From: Burkholderia sp. OK233 | GTDB lineage: Bacteria > Pseudomonadota > Gammaproteobacteria > Burkholderiales > Burkholderiaceae | NCBI RefSeq assembly: GCF_900230185.1 | Contig: NZ_OCSR01000002.1 | Location: 3,844,001-3,908,000, forward strand | Length of the DNA: 64,000 bases | Direction of reading: 5' to 3' | In this document: positions 32,840-41,432 of the stretch, one piece after another | How positions within the stretch are numbered: the first letter of the stretch is position 1 | How the letters are laid out: every line of letters begins with the position of its first letter | Translations under genes and position numbers: made by a program | Notes under the pieces: model-generated | The model's input: the letters and a program-made list of their open reading frames with translations, nothing else | The model's database searches: none | What the model was told of the DNA's origin: nothing

Positions 32840-33781
32840 TCATCCACGCTTCGCCCGCGCATCGGCCTGCGTCTCACGATCCCAGCGTTTCAACCACGGC
32901 ATGATGAATTCCGCGAATCCATCCGCGGGCGGTGACAGCGCACGTTCGGTCGAACGATACACGCATACTTCACGAATCGTTTCAGGATCGACGATCCGTT
33001 TCATCACCAGCCCGAAAGTTCGCGCGAGCGGCGCGACATAGGCAGGCGCGAGTGTCACGGCAAGCCCCTGTGACGCCAGACCGAACGCGGTCGTGACGTT
33101 GTCCACCACGTCCACCGGAATGATGCGTGCCTCCACCGGCAAATTCGCCAGCATCTGGTCGACTGCGCGCTCGTGATCGCGGCCCGTGGCAACAATCGGC
33201 ACGCCGCGCACATGCTGCCACTGCACCCGGCGCCGCGCGTTCAACGGATGCGTCGGCGCGCACCACATCACCCACGGGCTCGCGAAGGCCGGATCGCAAC
33301 GCACCCGCGTGCCGCTCTGACGATCCGGGCCGATCGCGAGATCCACGTCGCCACTTTCCACACGCTCCACCAACTGCTCGACCACGGTGTCGCAAATGCG
33401 TACGACCACTTTCGGTTTGTCGCGTGCATATTCGGCGATGGCCGCCGGCAGTGCGGTCGCCGCGAGCACCAGCGGCGCGCCGACTCGCACGATCCCGGCC
33501 GCACGATTGCGGATGTCGTCGGCGGACTGGGCGGCGGCGCGCACATAGCGCAACACCGATTCGGCCGACGACAGGAAATCCTGCCCCGCACTCGACAGAT
33601 TGACGCGCCGCGTCGTCCGGTCGAAGAGGCGAAAGCCCAGTTCCGTTTCCAGTTCGGCCAGCAACTGACTGACCGCTGACGAGGTCAACCCGAGCCGTTC
33701 CGCCGCCGCGCCAATGCTGTGCAAATCGACGATGGCGAGAAACGCTTCGAACTGACGGATGGTGACGCGTGTGAGTGGCAT
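32840..33781 (-). CDS. LysR-family transcriptional regulator
   Basis: A 313-aa LysR regulator. The HTH is LTRVTIRQFEAFLAIVDLHSIGAAAERLGLTSSAVSQLLAELETELGFRLFDRTTRRVNLSSAG. The effector domain includes GIVRVGAPLVLAATALPAAIAEYARDKPKVVVRICDT, a CysB/CbbR-like layout. It is divergent from the aminotransferase gene, whose start is 217 bases away, and so probably regulates the aminotransferase, aldolase and PanE-like operon. Confidence 0.92.
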   Translation of the reverse strand: MPLTRVTIRQFEAFLAIVDLHSIGAAAERLGLTSSAVSQLLAELETELGFRLFDRTTRRVNLSSAGQDFLSSAESVLRYVRAAAQSADDIRNRAAGIVRVGAPLVLAATALPAAIAEYARDKPKVVVRICDTVVEQLVERVESGDVDLAIGPDRQSGTRVRCDPAFASPWVMWCAPTHPLNARRRVQWQHVRGVPIVATGRDHERAVDQMLANLPVEARIIPVDVVDNVTTAFGLASQGLAVTLAPAYVAPLARTFGLVMKRIVDPETIREVCVYRSTERALSPPADGFAEFIMPWLKRWDRETQADARAKRG

Positions 33782-33997
33782 CAGGCGATTCTAAAGAAAA
33801 ACTTACTAATCGTGAAAAATCGATTGATTGTGTGCAGCGAGCCATTGGCCGACACTCGTCCTCATCGACGCGAAGCTGGAAACCCGCTTAGACTTCCGTC
33901 TCGCCCACGCGGCTCCGGCCAGGCTGCAACAGTCCACAGCCAGGGTATACGCAGGCCGCAATCAGGCCACATGCAGTGCTCCACTCAAGGAATTGCC

Positions 33998-35197
33998 ATG
34001 TTCGACCATATTCCCGCCTATCCGGGCGACCCGATCCTAAGCCTGAACGAGGATTTTCAACTCGATCCGCGGCCCAACAAGGTCAACCTGAGCATCGGCA
34101 TCTATTTCGACGACGCCGGCAAGCTGCCGGTGATGGACGCCGTGCGGCGCGCCGAAACCGCGCTGCTCGATTCGATTGGCCCACGCTCCTACCTGCCGAT
34201 GGCGGGCCTGCCGCTCTACCGCGACGTAGCACAGGCGCTGGTGTTCGGCGCGGACAATGAAGCGCGTGCCGCGGGCCGCATCGCGACCTTGCAGACCATC
34301 GGCGGTTCGGGGGCGCTGAAAGTCGGCGCGGATTTTCTGAAGCGTTATTTCCCGGCCTCGCAGATGTGGATCAGCGATCCGAGCTGGGAAAACCATCGCG
34401 TGGTGTTCGAAGGCGCGGGCCTCACGGTCAACACGTATCCGTATTACGACGAGCGCACCGGCGGCTTGCGTTTTGCTGACATGCTCGAGACGATCGGCCG
34501 TTTGCCGGAACAGAGCATCGTGCTGCTGCACGCGTGCTGCCACAACCCGACCGGCGTCGATCTGAGCCCGGCGCAATGGGCGGAACTGGTGCCGGTATTG
34601 CTGCGCCGCAAACTGATTGCGTTTGTCGACATGGCGTATCAGGGATTCGGCGCGGGCCTCGAGGAGGACGCCGCCTGCGTACGCCTGCTCGCCGATGCGG
34701 GCGTGCCGTTGATTGCCGCGAATTCGTTTTCGAAGAACTTCTCGCTGTACGGCGAGCGCTGCGGTGCGCTGAGCGTGGTGTGCAAGAGCCGTGAAGAGGC
34801 GGCTCGCGTGCTGGGTCAATTGATGTCGACGGTGCGCGCCAACTACAGCAATCCGCCGACGCATGGCGCGCGCCTTGTCGCCAACGTGCTGTCCGACGCG
34901 TCCTTGCGTGCGTCGTGGGAAGCGGAACTCGCCACCATGCGCGAACGGATTCTCGCCATGCGCGGCACGATTCACGAAGGCCTCGCAGGCCGCGTGGACG
35001 AGGTGATGCGCGCGCGTTACGTCGCGCAGCGCGGCATGTTCACATACACGGGTTTGAGCGAAGCCCAGGTCGAGCGTTTGCGCAGCGAATACGCCGTGTA
35101 TGTGCTGCGTTCGGGGCGCATGTGCGTGGCCGGATTGAATGCGCGCAACGCCGGCTATGTGGCGTCGTCGATCGCGGCAGTGGTGGCGGCCGCATAA
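33998..35197 (+). CDS. Aromatic/aspartate amino acid aminotransferase
   Basis: A 399-aa fold-type I PLP aminotransferase of the TyrB/AspC family, at the usual length. It begins MFDHIPAYPGDPILSLNEDFQLDPRPNKVNLSIGIYFDD. The PLP lysine is in AANSFSKNFSLYGERCGAL. Other conserved parts are LLHACCHNPTGVD and an arginine near the C-terminus for the substrate carboxylate (RSGRMCVAGLN). AAGGA before ATG supports the start. Class II aldolase and PanE-like genes follow on the same strand. It could work in aromatic amino acid catabolism, but the downstream pair does not fit a standard pathway. Confidence 0.93.
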   Translation: MFDHIPAYPGDPILSLNEDFQLDPRPNKVNLSIGIYFDDAGKLPVMDAVRRAETALLDSIGPRSYLPMAGLPLYRDVAQALVFGADNEARAAGRIATLQTIGGSGALKVGADFLKRYFPASQMWISDPSWENHRVVFEGAGLTVNTYPYYDERTGGLRFADMLETIGRLPEQSIVLLHACCHNPTGVDLSPAQWAELVPVLLRRKLIAFVDMAYQGFGAGLEEDAACVRLLADAGVPLIAANSFSKNFSLYGERCGALSVVCKSREEAARVLGQLMSTVRANYSNPPTHGARLVANVLSDASLRASWEAELATMRERILAMRGTIHEGLAGRVDEVMRARYVAQRGMFTYTGLSEAQVERLRSEYAVYVLRSGRMCVAGLNARNAGYVASSIAAVVAAA

Positions 35198-35251
35198 CGG
35201 CTGTTACTCGCAACGGCTTGACGATAACGAACGACAAATACGGAGACCCTG

Positions 35252-36043
35252 ATGACGACTCTTGAAATGCCGCCGGTGAGCCCAGCGAAGGCCACCGCGA
35301 TGCACCCCGATGAATGGCATGCGCGCGTCCAACTGGCCGCGTGCTATCGCATCTTCGACATGCTCGGCTGGACCGAGATGATCTATAACCACATTACATT
35401 GCGGGTGCCGGCGAGCGTGAGCGGCGGCGAGCGGCACTTCCTGATCAATCCGTTCGGCCTGCACTACAGCGAAGTGACGGCGAGCAATCTCGTGAAGATC
35501 GACGCGCAAGGTCGCGTGCTCGACAACTCGCTATATCCGGTGAACCCTGCGGGTTTCGTCGTGCATGCGGCGATTCATGAAGGTCTGGCTGGTGCGCACT
35601 GCGTGATGCACACGCACACGACGGCCGGCGTCGCGGTGGCCTGCCTCGAAAACGGCCTGGAGCAAACCAATTTCTATAGCGCGCAGTTGCATGACCGCAT
35701 CGCGTATCACGACTTCGAAGGCATCACGGTGCATGCGGAGGAAGGGCCGCGTCTCGTCGAACATATCGGCAACAGGCAAGCGGTGATCTTGCGCAATCAT
35801 GGCCTGCTGGCATGGGGCCACACGTTGCCGCAGACTTTCGCTATTCTGTGGACGCTCAACCGCGCGTGCGAAATCCAGATGGCCACGTTCTCGATGGGCC
35901 GCGCAAGGCCGGTTCCGGAAGAAGTGGCGATCCGTTGCTCGCGCGATTCTTTGCAATTCGATCCACGTCACGGTGCGGGGCAGGATGTATTCGATGCGCT
36001 GGTGCGGCGCGTGGATCGCATCGATGCGAGCTATAAGGATTAA
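35252..36043 (+). CDS. Class II aldolase/adducin family protein
   Basis: A 263-aa protein of the zinc-dependent class II aldolase/adducin fold. The metal histidines are in HCVMHTHTTAGVAVAC (HxH) and in the later LRNHGLLAWG. A conserved glycine-rich NPFGLHYSEVTASNLVKID lies near residues 70-88. GGAG 7 bases before ATG supports the start. Its stop is embedded in the first unit of a 12-bp tandem repeat that leads to the PanE-like gene. Members include fuculose aldolases and decarboxylating proteins; no substrate is assigned. Confidence 0.88.
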   Translation: MTTLEMPPVSPAKATAMHPDEWHARVQLAACYRIFDMLGWTEMIYNHITLRVPASVSGGERHFLINPFGLHYSEVTASNLVKIDAQGRVLDNSLYPVNPAGFVVHAAIHEGLAGAHCVMHTHTTAGVAVACLENGLEQTNFYSAQLHDRIAYHDFEGITVHAEEGPRLVEHIGNRQAVILRNHGLLAWGHTLPQTFAILWTLNRACEIQMATFSMGRARPVPEEVAIRCSRDSLQFDPRHGAGQDVFDALVRRVDRIDASYKD

Positions 36044-36118
36044 TGCGAGGATTAACGCGACGATTAACGCGGAAATTGAGGCAAAGATTGACCCGAGGAT
36101 TAACGCAAGGATTGAAGC
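36035..36118 (+). repeat. Seven tandem 12-bp units carrying Shine-Dalgarno-like cores
   Basis: The consensus unit is RAGGATTAACGC. Seven units in register run from the aldolase stop codon to 2 bases before the PanE-like ATG; units 4 and 5 are degraded. Five contain AAGGA or GAGGA-like cores. The reading frame across the array is open toward the PanE-like gene and would encode a four-residue repeat (Ile-Asn-Ala-Arg). The last unit supplies the ribosome site for that ATG. Confidence 0.85.
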
Positions 36119-36119
36119 A

Positions 36120-37103
36120 ATGAAAGTAGGTATCTACGGTGCCGGCGCGATCGGCGGCTGGATGGGGGTGAAGCTCGCGCAGGCCGGCCACGACGTGAGC
36201 GTGGTGGCGCGCGGCGCGACACTCAGTGCGTTGCAGCAACATGGCTTGCGTCTGATCGAAGGCGGCGTGACGCACGCGGTGACGGTGAAGGCGAGTGAAC
36301 AGCCGGCGGATCTCGGCGTGCAGGATCTCGTTGTGGTGGCGGTCAAGGGTCCGGCGATGGCGTCGGTGGCCGCGCATATTGCGCCGCTGCTGAGCCCGCA
36401 GACGATTGTGCTGACAGCAATGAACGGTGTGCCATGGTGGTTCTGCGACGGGCTCGGCCGTGATTTCGCCGGCAAACGGTTAAAGTCGATCGATCCTGAC
36501 GGCGCAATCGCCGCCGCGATTCCGACCGCGCAGACAGTGGGCTGCGTGGTGCATGCAAGTTGTCTGATCGAGTCGCCAGGCGTCATCAGGCATCACCAGG
36601 GCAATGGGTTGATCGTCGGCGAGGCGGCGGGGCAATCGGGCGAACGCGTCAAAACTCTCACCGCCACGCTGGCCGCCGCGGGCTTCAATGCGTCGATGTC
36701 GGAGCAGATTCAGCGCGACGTCTGGTACAAGCTATGGGGCAACATGACCATGAATCCGATCAGCGCCATCACCGGCGCGACCACCGACCGGATTCTCAGC
36801 GACGAGCTGGTGCGCAACTTCGTCACGAGCATCATGCTGGAAGCGAAGGAGATCGGCGCGCGCTTTGGTATTCCGATCGAACAGGCGCCGGCGGATCGTC
36901 ACGAGGTCACGCTCAAACTCGGCGCGATGAAAACCTCGATGCTGCAGGACGTACAGGCAGGCAAGGCGGTCGAACTCGACGCGCTGGTGGCTGCGGTGCG
37001 TGAACTGGGGCAGCTTACCGACGTGCCGACACCCTGCACGGACGCGTTGCTTGGGCTCGCACGCCTGCATGCGAGTACGTTGGGGTTGTATCCCCGGCAG
37101 TGA
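36120..37103 (+). CDS. 2-dehydropantoate 2-reductase-like protein
   Basis: A 327-aa NADP-dependent reductase of the PanE/ApbA family. It has a Rossmann start MKVGIYGAGAIGGWMGVKLAQAGHDVSVVARG and the C-terminal helical domain with DVWYKLWGNMTMNPISAITGA, which contains the catalytic lysine and the Asn-containing helix. A further conserved part is FGIPIEQAPADRHEVTLKLGAMKTSMLQDVQAGKAVELDAL. It sits third in an operon with an aminotransferase and an aldolase-type protein, so it may reduce a related 2-keto acid rather than ketopantoate. AAGGA of the tandem array lies 9 bases before ATG. Confidence 0.88.
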   Translation: MKVGIYGAGAIGGWMGVKLAQAGHDVSVVARGATLSALQQHGLRLIEGGVTHAVTVKASEQPADLGVQDLVVVAVKGPAMASVAAHIAPLLSPQTIVLTAMNGVPWWFCDGLGRDFAGKRLKSIDPDGAIAAAIPTAQTVGCVVHASCLIESPGVIRHHQGNGLIVGEAAGQSGERVKTLTATLAAAGFNASMSEQIQRDVWYKLWGNMTMNPISAITGATTDRILSDELVRNFVTSIMLEAKEIGARFGIPIEQAPADRHEVTLKLGAMKTSMLQDVQAGKAVELDALVAAVRELGQLTDVPTPCTDALLGLARLHASTLGLYPRQ

Positions 37104-37114
37104 AGGTTGCGCCG

Positions 37115-37155
37115 AAAAAAACCGCCCCGCATGATCTACGAGGCGGTTTTTTTTC
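37115..37155 (+). terminator. Terminator after the PanE-like gene
   Basis: The stem AAACCGCC/GGCGGTTT, with a 15-base loop, is followed by a run of T. A-run and T-run on both sides make it usable from both strands, so it may also end leftward transcription from the DUF2783 gene. Confidence 0.9.
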
Positions 37156-37193
37156 GTCTTATGTTTCGCGTCTTATGTACTGGGCTTGCCGCA

Positions 37194-37385
37194 TCACGCA
37201 GCCACTGCGGAAGAGGCCGGCAGCTTGGCTGCTTCGATCAACGACAGCGCTCGCTGCGTATCGCCGAGTTCCGTCATGCACAGCAGCGCAAGACGGGCCA
37301 GATATAAGGGTGCTTGCGCTTCGCCTTCAGCGGTTAGTGTCTTGCAGAGCGTCGTGTAGACGAGGTCGAGTTCGCTATCGGTCAT
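37194..37385 (-). CDS. Small DUF2783 family protein
   Basis: A 63-aa helical protein (MTDSELDLVYTTLCKTLTAEGEAQAPLYLARLALLCMTELGDTQRALSLIEAAKL). This short family is repeatedly found beside FAD monooxygenases of aromatic catabolism. It lies 19 bases after the stop of the FAD monooxygenase gene on the same strand, so it is co-transcribed. The function is unknown; a small accessory subunit or stability factor is inferred from position. Confidence 0.8.
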   Translation of the reverse strand: MTDSELDLVYTTLCKTLTAEGEAQAPLYLARLALLCMTELGDTQRALSLIEAAKLPASSAVAA

Positions 37386-37404
37386 GGTGTGGGTTCCTCT
37401 TGCG

Positions 37405-39123
37405 TCAATTCGTCAGACCGGCCGTCACGGCGCTTTGCACGTCCGTCGCGTTGCCGTTGCGCCAACGGGCGAGCACATGACCGTCCGGCCTGATCAGATA
37501 GACGGTGCCCGGCGTGGCATCGAGCATCTCATGCAAGCGTCCCGCCGGATCGACCACATGCGGGACAGTGGCGCGCGGTGCATCGCCTGTGACCAGCGTG
37601 ATCTCTTTGAACGGAATGTTTTGTTCGTCGAGCGCATGGTGCAATTGCTGCCATGCTTCGTCTTGCGCCATGTCCACGCCGAAGCGAAGTGCGGTGAAGC
37701 ACGGCTCGAGCAGATCGGTGAGATGGATATCGACTGGTACGCCGTCGCACATGCGTTGAAGTCGGCACTCCGGCAGTACCGTGCCTGGCGCCGGACCTTT
37801 GGCGAACGCGGCCGATGCAGCGGCGGCGACCCGATTGAGCGACGACTGGGCATACGCAATCGCATGCGTCTGTCGCGGATTGATCAGTGGCCGCACGGCC
37901 GGATGATGCGTGGCAAGTCCCAGGACTGCCTTGCGCATCAGGTCGAACGCGAACGAAGGCGGCGCCATGAACTCGGTGCTCTTCATGCCGTAGCTCAGGT
38001 TTTCACGCGCCGCGAACACGCGCTCGCCGCTGTAGCTATCGAGTAGACGGTCCGACGCAATCCCGTTGACCACGCAACCGAGTTTCCAGCCGAGATTGTC
38101 GGCGTCGTCGATGCCGGAATTCGCGCCGCGCACGCCGAAAATCGGCACGAGATGCGCGGCATCGCCCGCGAACAGCACCGAGCCGTGGCGGTAGCGTTCG
38201 AGCGTCAACGCGTTGGCCTTGTAGACCGTAATCCAGATCGGCGACCATTCGCCCGTTTCGCCCATCGAGTCGAGCACGCTCTGCACCCGTGGCATGACGT
38301 TTTCAGGCTTGACCGCGGCCTCGGGATCTTCATCGTCGCGAAGCTGGTAGTCGATGCGCCAGACGTTGTCAGGTTGCTTGTGCACCAGCACCGTCGAGCC
38401 GGGGTTGGAGGGCGGATCGAAATAGGCGAGACGCTCAGTGGCGCGCTCGCTCTCCAGTTCGATATCGACAATCACGTAGCGCCCCTCGTACGTGGTGCCG
38501 GTGAGCTTGAGGCCGAGTGCCTCGCGAACCGTGCTGCGGCCGCCGTCGCACGCGACGACCCAATCCGCGCACATTTTCCAGACGGTGTCGCCGGTGCTGA
38601 GATCGAGCGTAGCGCCGGCGGTGCGGTTGTCGGTATGTTGTTCAATACCGGTCACGCGGGTTTGCCAGCGGATGTCGATCAGATCGGCATGTTGTTCCAC
38701 CTCGTCGAGCAACAACTGTTCGATCTGGTATTGCGCGATGTTGATCATCGGCGGCAGCGATTGCTCGTCGTCCTGATGCATGGCGAAGCGGAACACTTCG
38801 GCATCGCGGTAGAAGCTGCGGCCGCCGGTCCATGGCAAGCCCTTTTGCAGGAAGCCGTGCACGGCGCCCAGGCGTTTGAAAATCTCCAGGCTGCGGCGTG
38901 AGATGCAGATCGCGCGACTGCCGGTGCATACGCCGTCGTCGGCTTCGATCAGCACCGAGCGTACGCCCTGGCGAGCCAGCGCAAGCGCCAGCGTCATGCC
39001 TACCGGACCGCCCCCGACAATCGCTACGGCGCGCCGCACAGGGTCGCGCCCGTCGACCAGCGGCGGCACCACGCCCGCATAGTGACGCGGCGTGAACGGA
39101 TAGGGTTTGAAACTGCGGTTCAT
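37405..39123 (-). CDS. FAD-dependent aromatic monooxygenase (MhpA/PheA-like)
   Basis: A 572-aa flavoprotein hydroxylase. FAD/NADPH motifs in order: AVAIVGGGPVGMTLALALARQG (GxGxxG, about residue 33), WVVACDGGRSTVREALGLKLTG (DG motif), VLFAGDAAHLVPIFGVRGANSGIDDADNLGWKL (GD motif). The C-terminal about 150 residues form the thioredoxin-like domain common in phenol hydroxylases. Such enzymes hydroxylate phenolic acids before ring cleavage. A DUF2783 gene follows. No ring-cleavage gene is nearby in this window. Confidence 0.92.
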   Translation of the reverse strand: MNRSFKPYPFTPRHYAGVVPPLVDGRDPVRRAVAIVGGGPVGMTLALALARQGVRSVLIEADDGVCTGSRAICISRRSLEIFKRLGAVHGFLQKGLPWTGGRSFYRDAEVFRFAMHQDDEQSLPPMINIAQYQIEQLLLDEVEQHADLIDIRWQTRVTGIEQHTDNRTAGATLDLSTGDTVWKMCADWVVACDGGRSTVREALGLKLTGTTYEGRYVIVDIELESERATERLAYFDPPSNPGSTVLVHKQPDNVWRIDYQLRDDEDPEAAVKPENVMPRVQSVLDSMGETGEWSPIWITVYKANALTLERYRHGSVLFAGDAAHLVPIFGVRGANSGIDDADNLGWKLGCVVNGIASDRLLDSYSGERVFAARENLSYGMKSTEFMAPPSFAFDLMRKAVLGLATHHPAVRPLINPRQTHAIAYAQSSLNRVAAAASAAFAKGPAPGTVLPECRLQRMCDGVPVDIHLTDLLEPCFTALRFGVDMAQDEAWQQLHHALDEQNIPFKEITLVTGDAPRATVPHVVDPAGRLHEMLDATPGTVYLIRPDGHVLARWRNGNATDVQSAVTAGLTN

Positions 39124-39272
39124 GGATGTCTCCTGGATCTTCGCTGCCGATGGATTGCCCGCCGTGGCTTGAGTGCTCTCTGGAGGCGGTGCGAATCGAT
39201 AGGTGAAGTATGGAGGAGGGGTGGCGCGTGGCTGTCCTCATTTTGGGTACAAGGATTTGGCGTTCCGGCGAT

Positions 39273-39312
39273 AGAAAGGCCGCAGGGCGCTTACACACCC
39301 TGCGGCCTTTCT
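39273..39312. terminator. Bidirectional terminator hairpin
   Basis: A 15-bp perfect stem (arm AGAAAGGCCGCAGGG) with a 10-base loop sits between the starts of the FAD monooxygenase gene and the end of the AI-2E family gene. It probably ends leftward transcription of the latter; U-rich bases lie in the end of the stem. Confidence 0.85.
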
Positions 39313-39342
39313 GATTCACGCATGCAGACCGCGCAGACTTGC

Positions 39343-41295
39343 CTAATCCGCCCCGGCCAGATGCGAAGCCTGGCGCGAGTGCTGTACGCTCGCTCCCACC
39401 TGGCATTCCTCGATCATCGCGCGGAACGTCGGCGCCGCGTGCGAAGCGCCGGTCGCGCCCATCTCTGGTCCGCCTTCCGGTGCGCCGCCCACGCCTACTA
39501 CCAGCGTCGCCCGCGGCCGCCATTCCCGCGTGCGCCGCAGCATGTTGCGCAGATACGGCGGCGACTCCGGCGCGTCGAGCGAGATGATGCAGATGATCGG
39601 CGCGTCCTTGAAGCTCGGTTCGTCGGCGTGCGCGCTGCGATAGCCCGAGTGCGTGGCCATCATCGGCGCGAGACCCTGGCGTCCAAGCAATTGCACGGCG
39701 ATCGCGGCGCTGACCTCATCGAATGCGCCGCGTCCAGGTACGCACAGCACCGAAGTCTTTTCGGTTTGATGGTGCATCGGCGGATGGGCCGAAATGTGGC
39801 TGTCGTGCCGATCCGAAAGGTCGGCCGTCGCCGATGCCGACAGTGCTCCGGCGGAGTCGGCCGGTTCCGTGCGCGACAGGCGATCCGGCAGTCCGTCGGC
39901 AATTTCCAGGTTTTCGACGATATCGACCAGTGCGTCATTGATTCGCGCCAGTTGCTCTGGCATCAATACCCCGCGCATCGCATCGTTGCGCGCAAGCTTG
40001 AGGCCTTCCAGCGCGACATTGTCGTAGTAATCGATCAGCGACATCTCGCGCAGCAACCGCTCGGCCTGCACGATGGCTTCGTGCGGATCGTCCGCCAGAA
40101 GCCGCTGATAGAAGTTCTGCGCAGGCGTGAGAGCAGGCTGGTCGCCCAGCAGCACCGTGAGAAAGTTCAGACGGTCGGCGTAGCGGCCTAGCGTCACGAC
40201 ACAGAGCGTGAGCGGCGTGGACAGCACGAGGCCGATCGGCCCCCACAGCCAGCTCCAGAAAATCGCCGCCACGACCACGGCCAGCGGCGACAGCCCCGAG
40301 CGATGACCGTACAGCAGCGGCTCGGCAATCTGCCCGGCCACCACATCGACGACGATGAACAGGATCAGCGTATAGACCGCCATCGTCCATTGAGGCTGGA
40401 TGGCGGCCGCGAGAAACACCGCGAGAATCGCGGCGATCCAGATGCCGATGTACGGCACGAAGCGCAGCAACGCAGCAATCACGCCGAACAGCAGCGCGCC
40501 CGGCACGCCGATGATCGCGAGGCCAATGGCGATGATCCCGCCCGCGCTGAGATTCACGCCCAGTTGCGCGACGAAATAGCGGCTTAACCGCCCGGCGGCG
40601 TCGTTGATCGCGGTGGTGGTGCGGTGCAGATCGCGCGAACCGAAAAGACTGATCAAACGGTCGCGCAGGTCTTCACGTTGCAGCAGGATGAAGATTGTGA
40701 CGACCAGCACGATGAAGGTGGTCTCGATCGGTGCAATGGCCGGTGACAGCGCGCGTTGAGCGAGTTGCATCGGCGTGGGCGACGGCTCGTGCACCTCGAC
40801 CGGCGTCGGCACGACCGGCGCATTGCGCGCCGCGCGTCCGGTGAGACGCGGCGGGTTCGGCTTGCTCGGCGCAACCCGTTGCAATGTGGCGGCGGCGCGG
40901 CTCATCAGCGAATCGGCCCGGCCGACGGTTTTCTCCTGCACCGTCTCGATCTTTTGCTCGATCGCCACCTGATACTGCGGCAGATCGCCCGCCAGTTGCA
41001 CCAGTTGCGCCCCGATCAGGCCGCCGACGGCCAGCAAGGTGGCGAGGGCGAACAGCACCGCGATAAAGATCGATGGCAACTGGCCCATGTGCAAGCGCCG
41101 CAGCGCCTGCACCAGCGGTGCGAGCAGAAAGCTGAGCAGCACGGAGAGCGTGATCGGGATCAACACCTCGCGGCCGAAGTACAGTGCGCAGACCACCACC
41201 ACACCGGTAATGACCGAGGCCAACCCATGCAGGCTGGGCGTGCCCGGCGGGTATACGCGGTTCGGCCGCCCAGGCGGCGGTAACGATATTTTCAT
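39343..41295 (-). CDS. AI-2E family transporter with C-terminal Rossmann-like extension
   Basis: A 650-aa membrane protein. The N-terminal about 390 residues are the AI-2E/PerM family, with paired helices at both ends and the conserved GVPGALLFGVIAALLRFVPYIGIWIAAILAVFL and GPIGLVLSTPLTLCVVTLGRY parts. The C-terminal part is unusual: a linker, then a soluble domain (KTSVLCVPGRGAFDEVSAAIAVQLLGRQGLAPMMATHSGY, IICIISLDAPESPPYLRNMLRRTREW) that looks like a Rossmann/B12-type alpha-beta fold without the B12 DxHxxG. The name AI-2E does not prove autoinducer export; several homologs move other cargo. ATG 41295 has GAGAAG upstream. Confidence 0.88.
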   Translation of the reverse strand: MKISLPPPGRPNRVYPPGTPSLHGLASVITGVVVVCALYFGREVLIPITLSVLLSFLLAPLVQALRRLHMGQLPSIFIAVLFALATLLAVGGLIGAQLVQLAGDLPQYQVAIEQKIETVQEKTVGRADSLMSRAAATLQRVAPSKPNPPRLTGRAARNAPVVPTPVEVHEPSPTPMQLAQRALSPAIAPIETTFIVLVVTIFILLQREDLRDRLISLFGSRDLHRTTTAINDAAGRLSRYFVAQLGVNLSAGGIIAIGLAIIGVPGALLFGVIAALLRFVPYIGIWIAAILAVFLAAAIQPQWTMAVYTLILFIVVDVVAGQIAEPLLYGHRSGLSPLAVVVAAIFWSWLWGPIGLVLSTPLTLCVVTLGRYADRLNFLTVLLGDQPALTPAQNFYQRLLADDPHEAIVQAERLLREMSLIDYYDNVALEGLKLARNDAMRGVLMPEQLARINDALVDIVENLEIADGLPDRLSRTEPADSAGALSASATADLSDRHDSHISAHPPMHHQTEKTSVLCVPGRGAFDEVSAAIAVQLLGRQGLAPMMATHSGYRSAHADEPSFKDAPIICIISLDAPESPPYLRNMLRRTREWRPRATLVVGVGGAPEGGPEMGATGASHAAPTFRAMIEECQVGASVQHSRQASHLAGAD

Positions 41296-41432
41296 GGACA
41301 CGCTTCTCGATGTTGTGGCGCTGACGCTTTTACTGAGGGTTCGCGCAGATGGAACGGCGGCGGTCAGTTAAAGCGCCCGAGCAATTCATATGCCCGGATT
41401 GTAGGCGCTTTGTAGTGCGGCGGCCGTATCCC

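Noticed and set aside
41370..41411. Hairpin AAAGCGCC/GGCGCTTT after the DUF445 gene
   Set aside because: The loop is long (26 bases) and the T-run short, so a terminator call is too weak.
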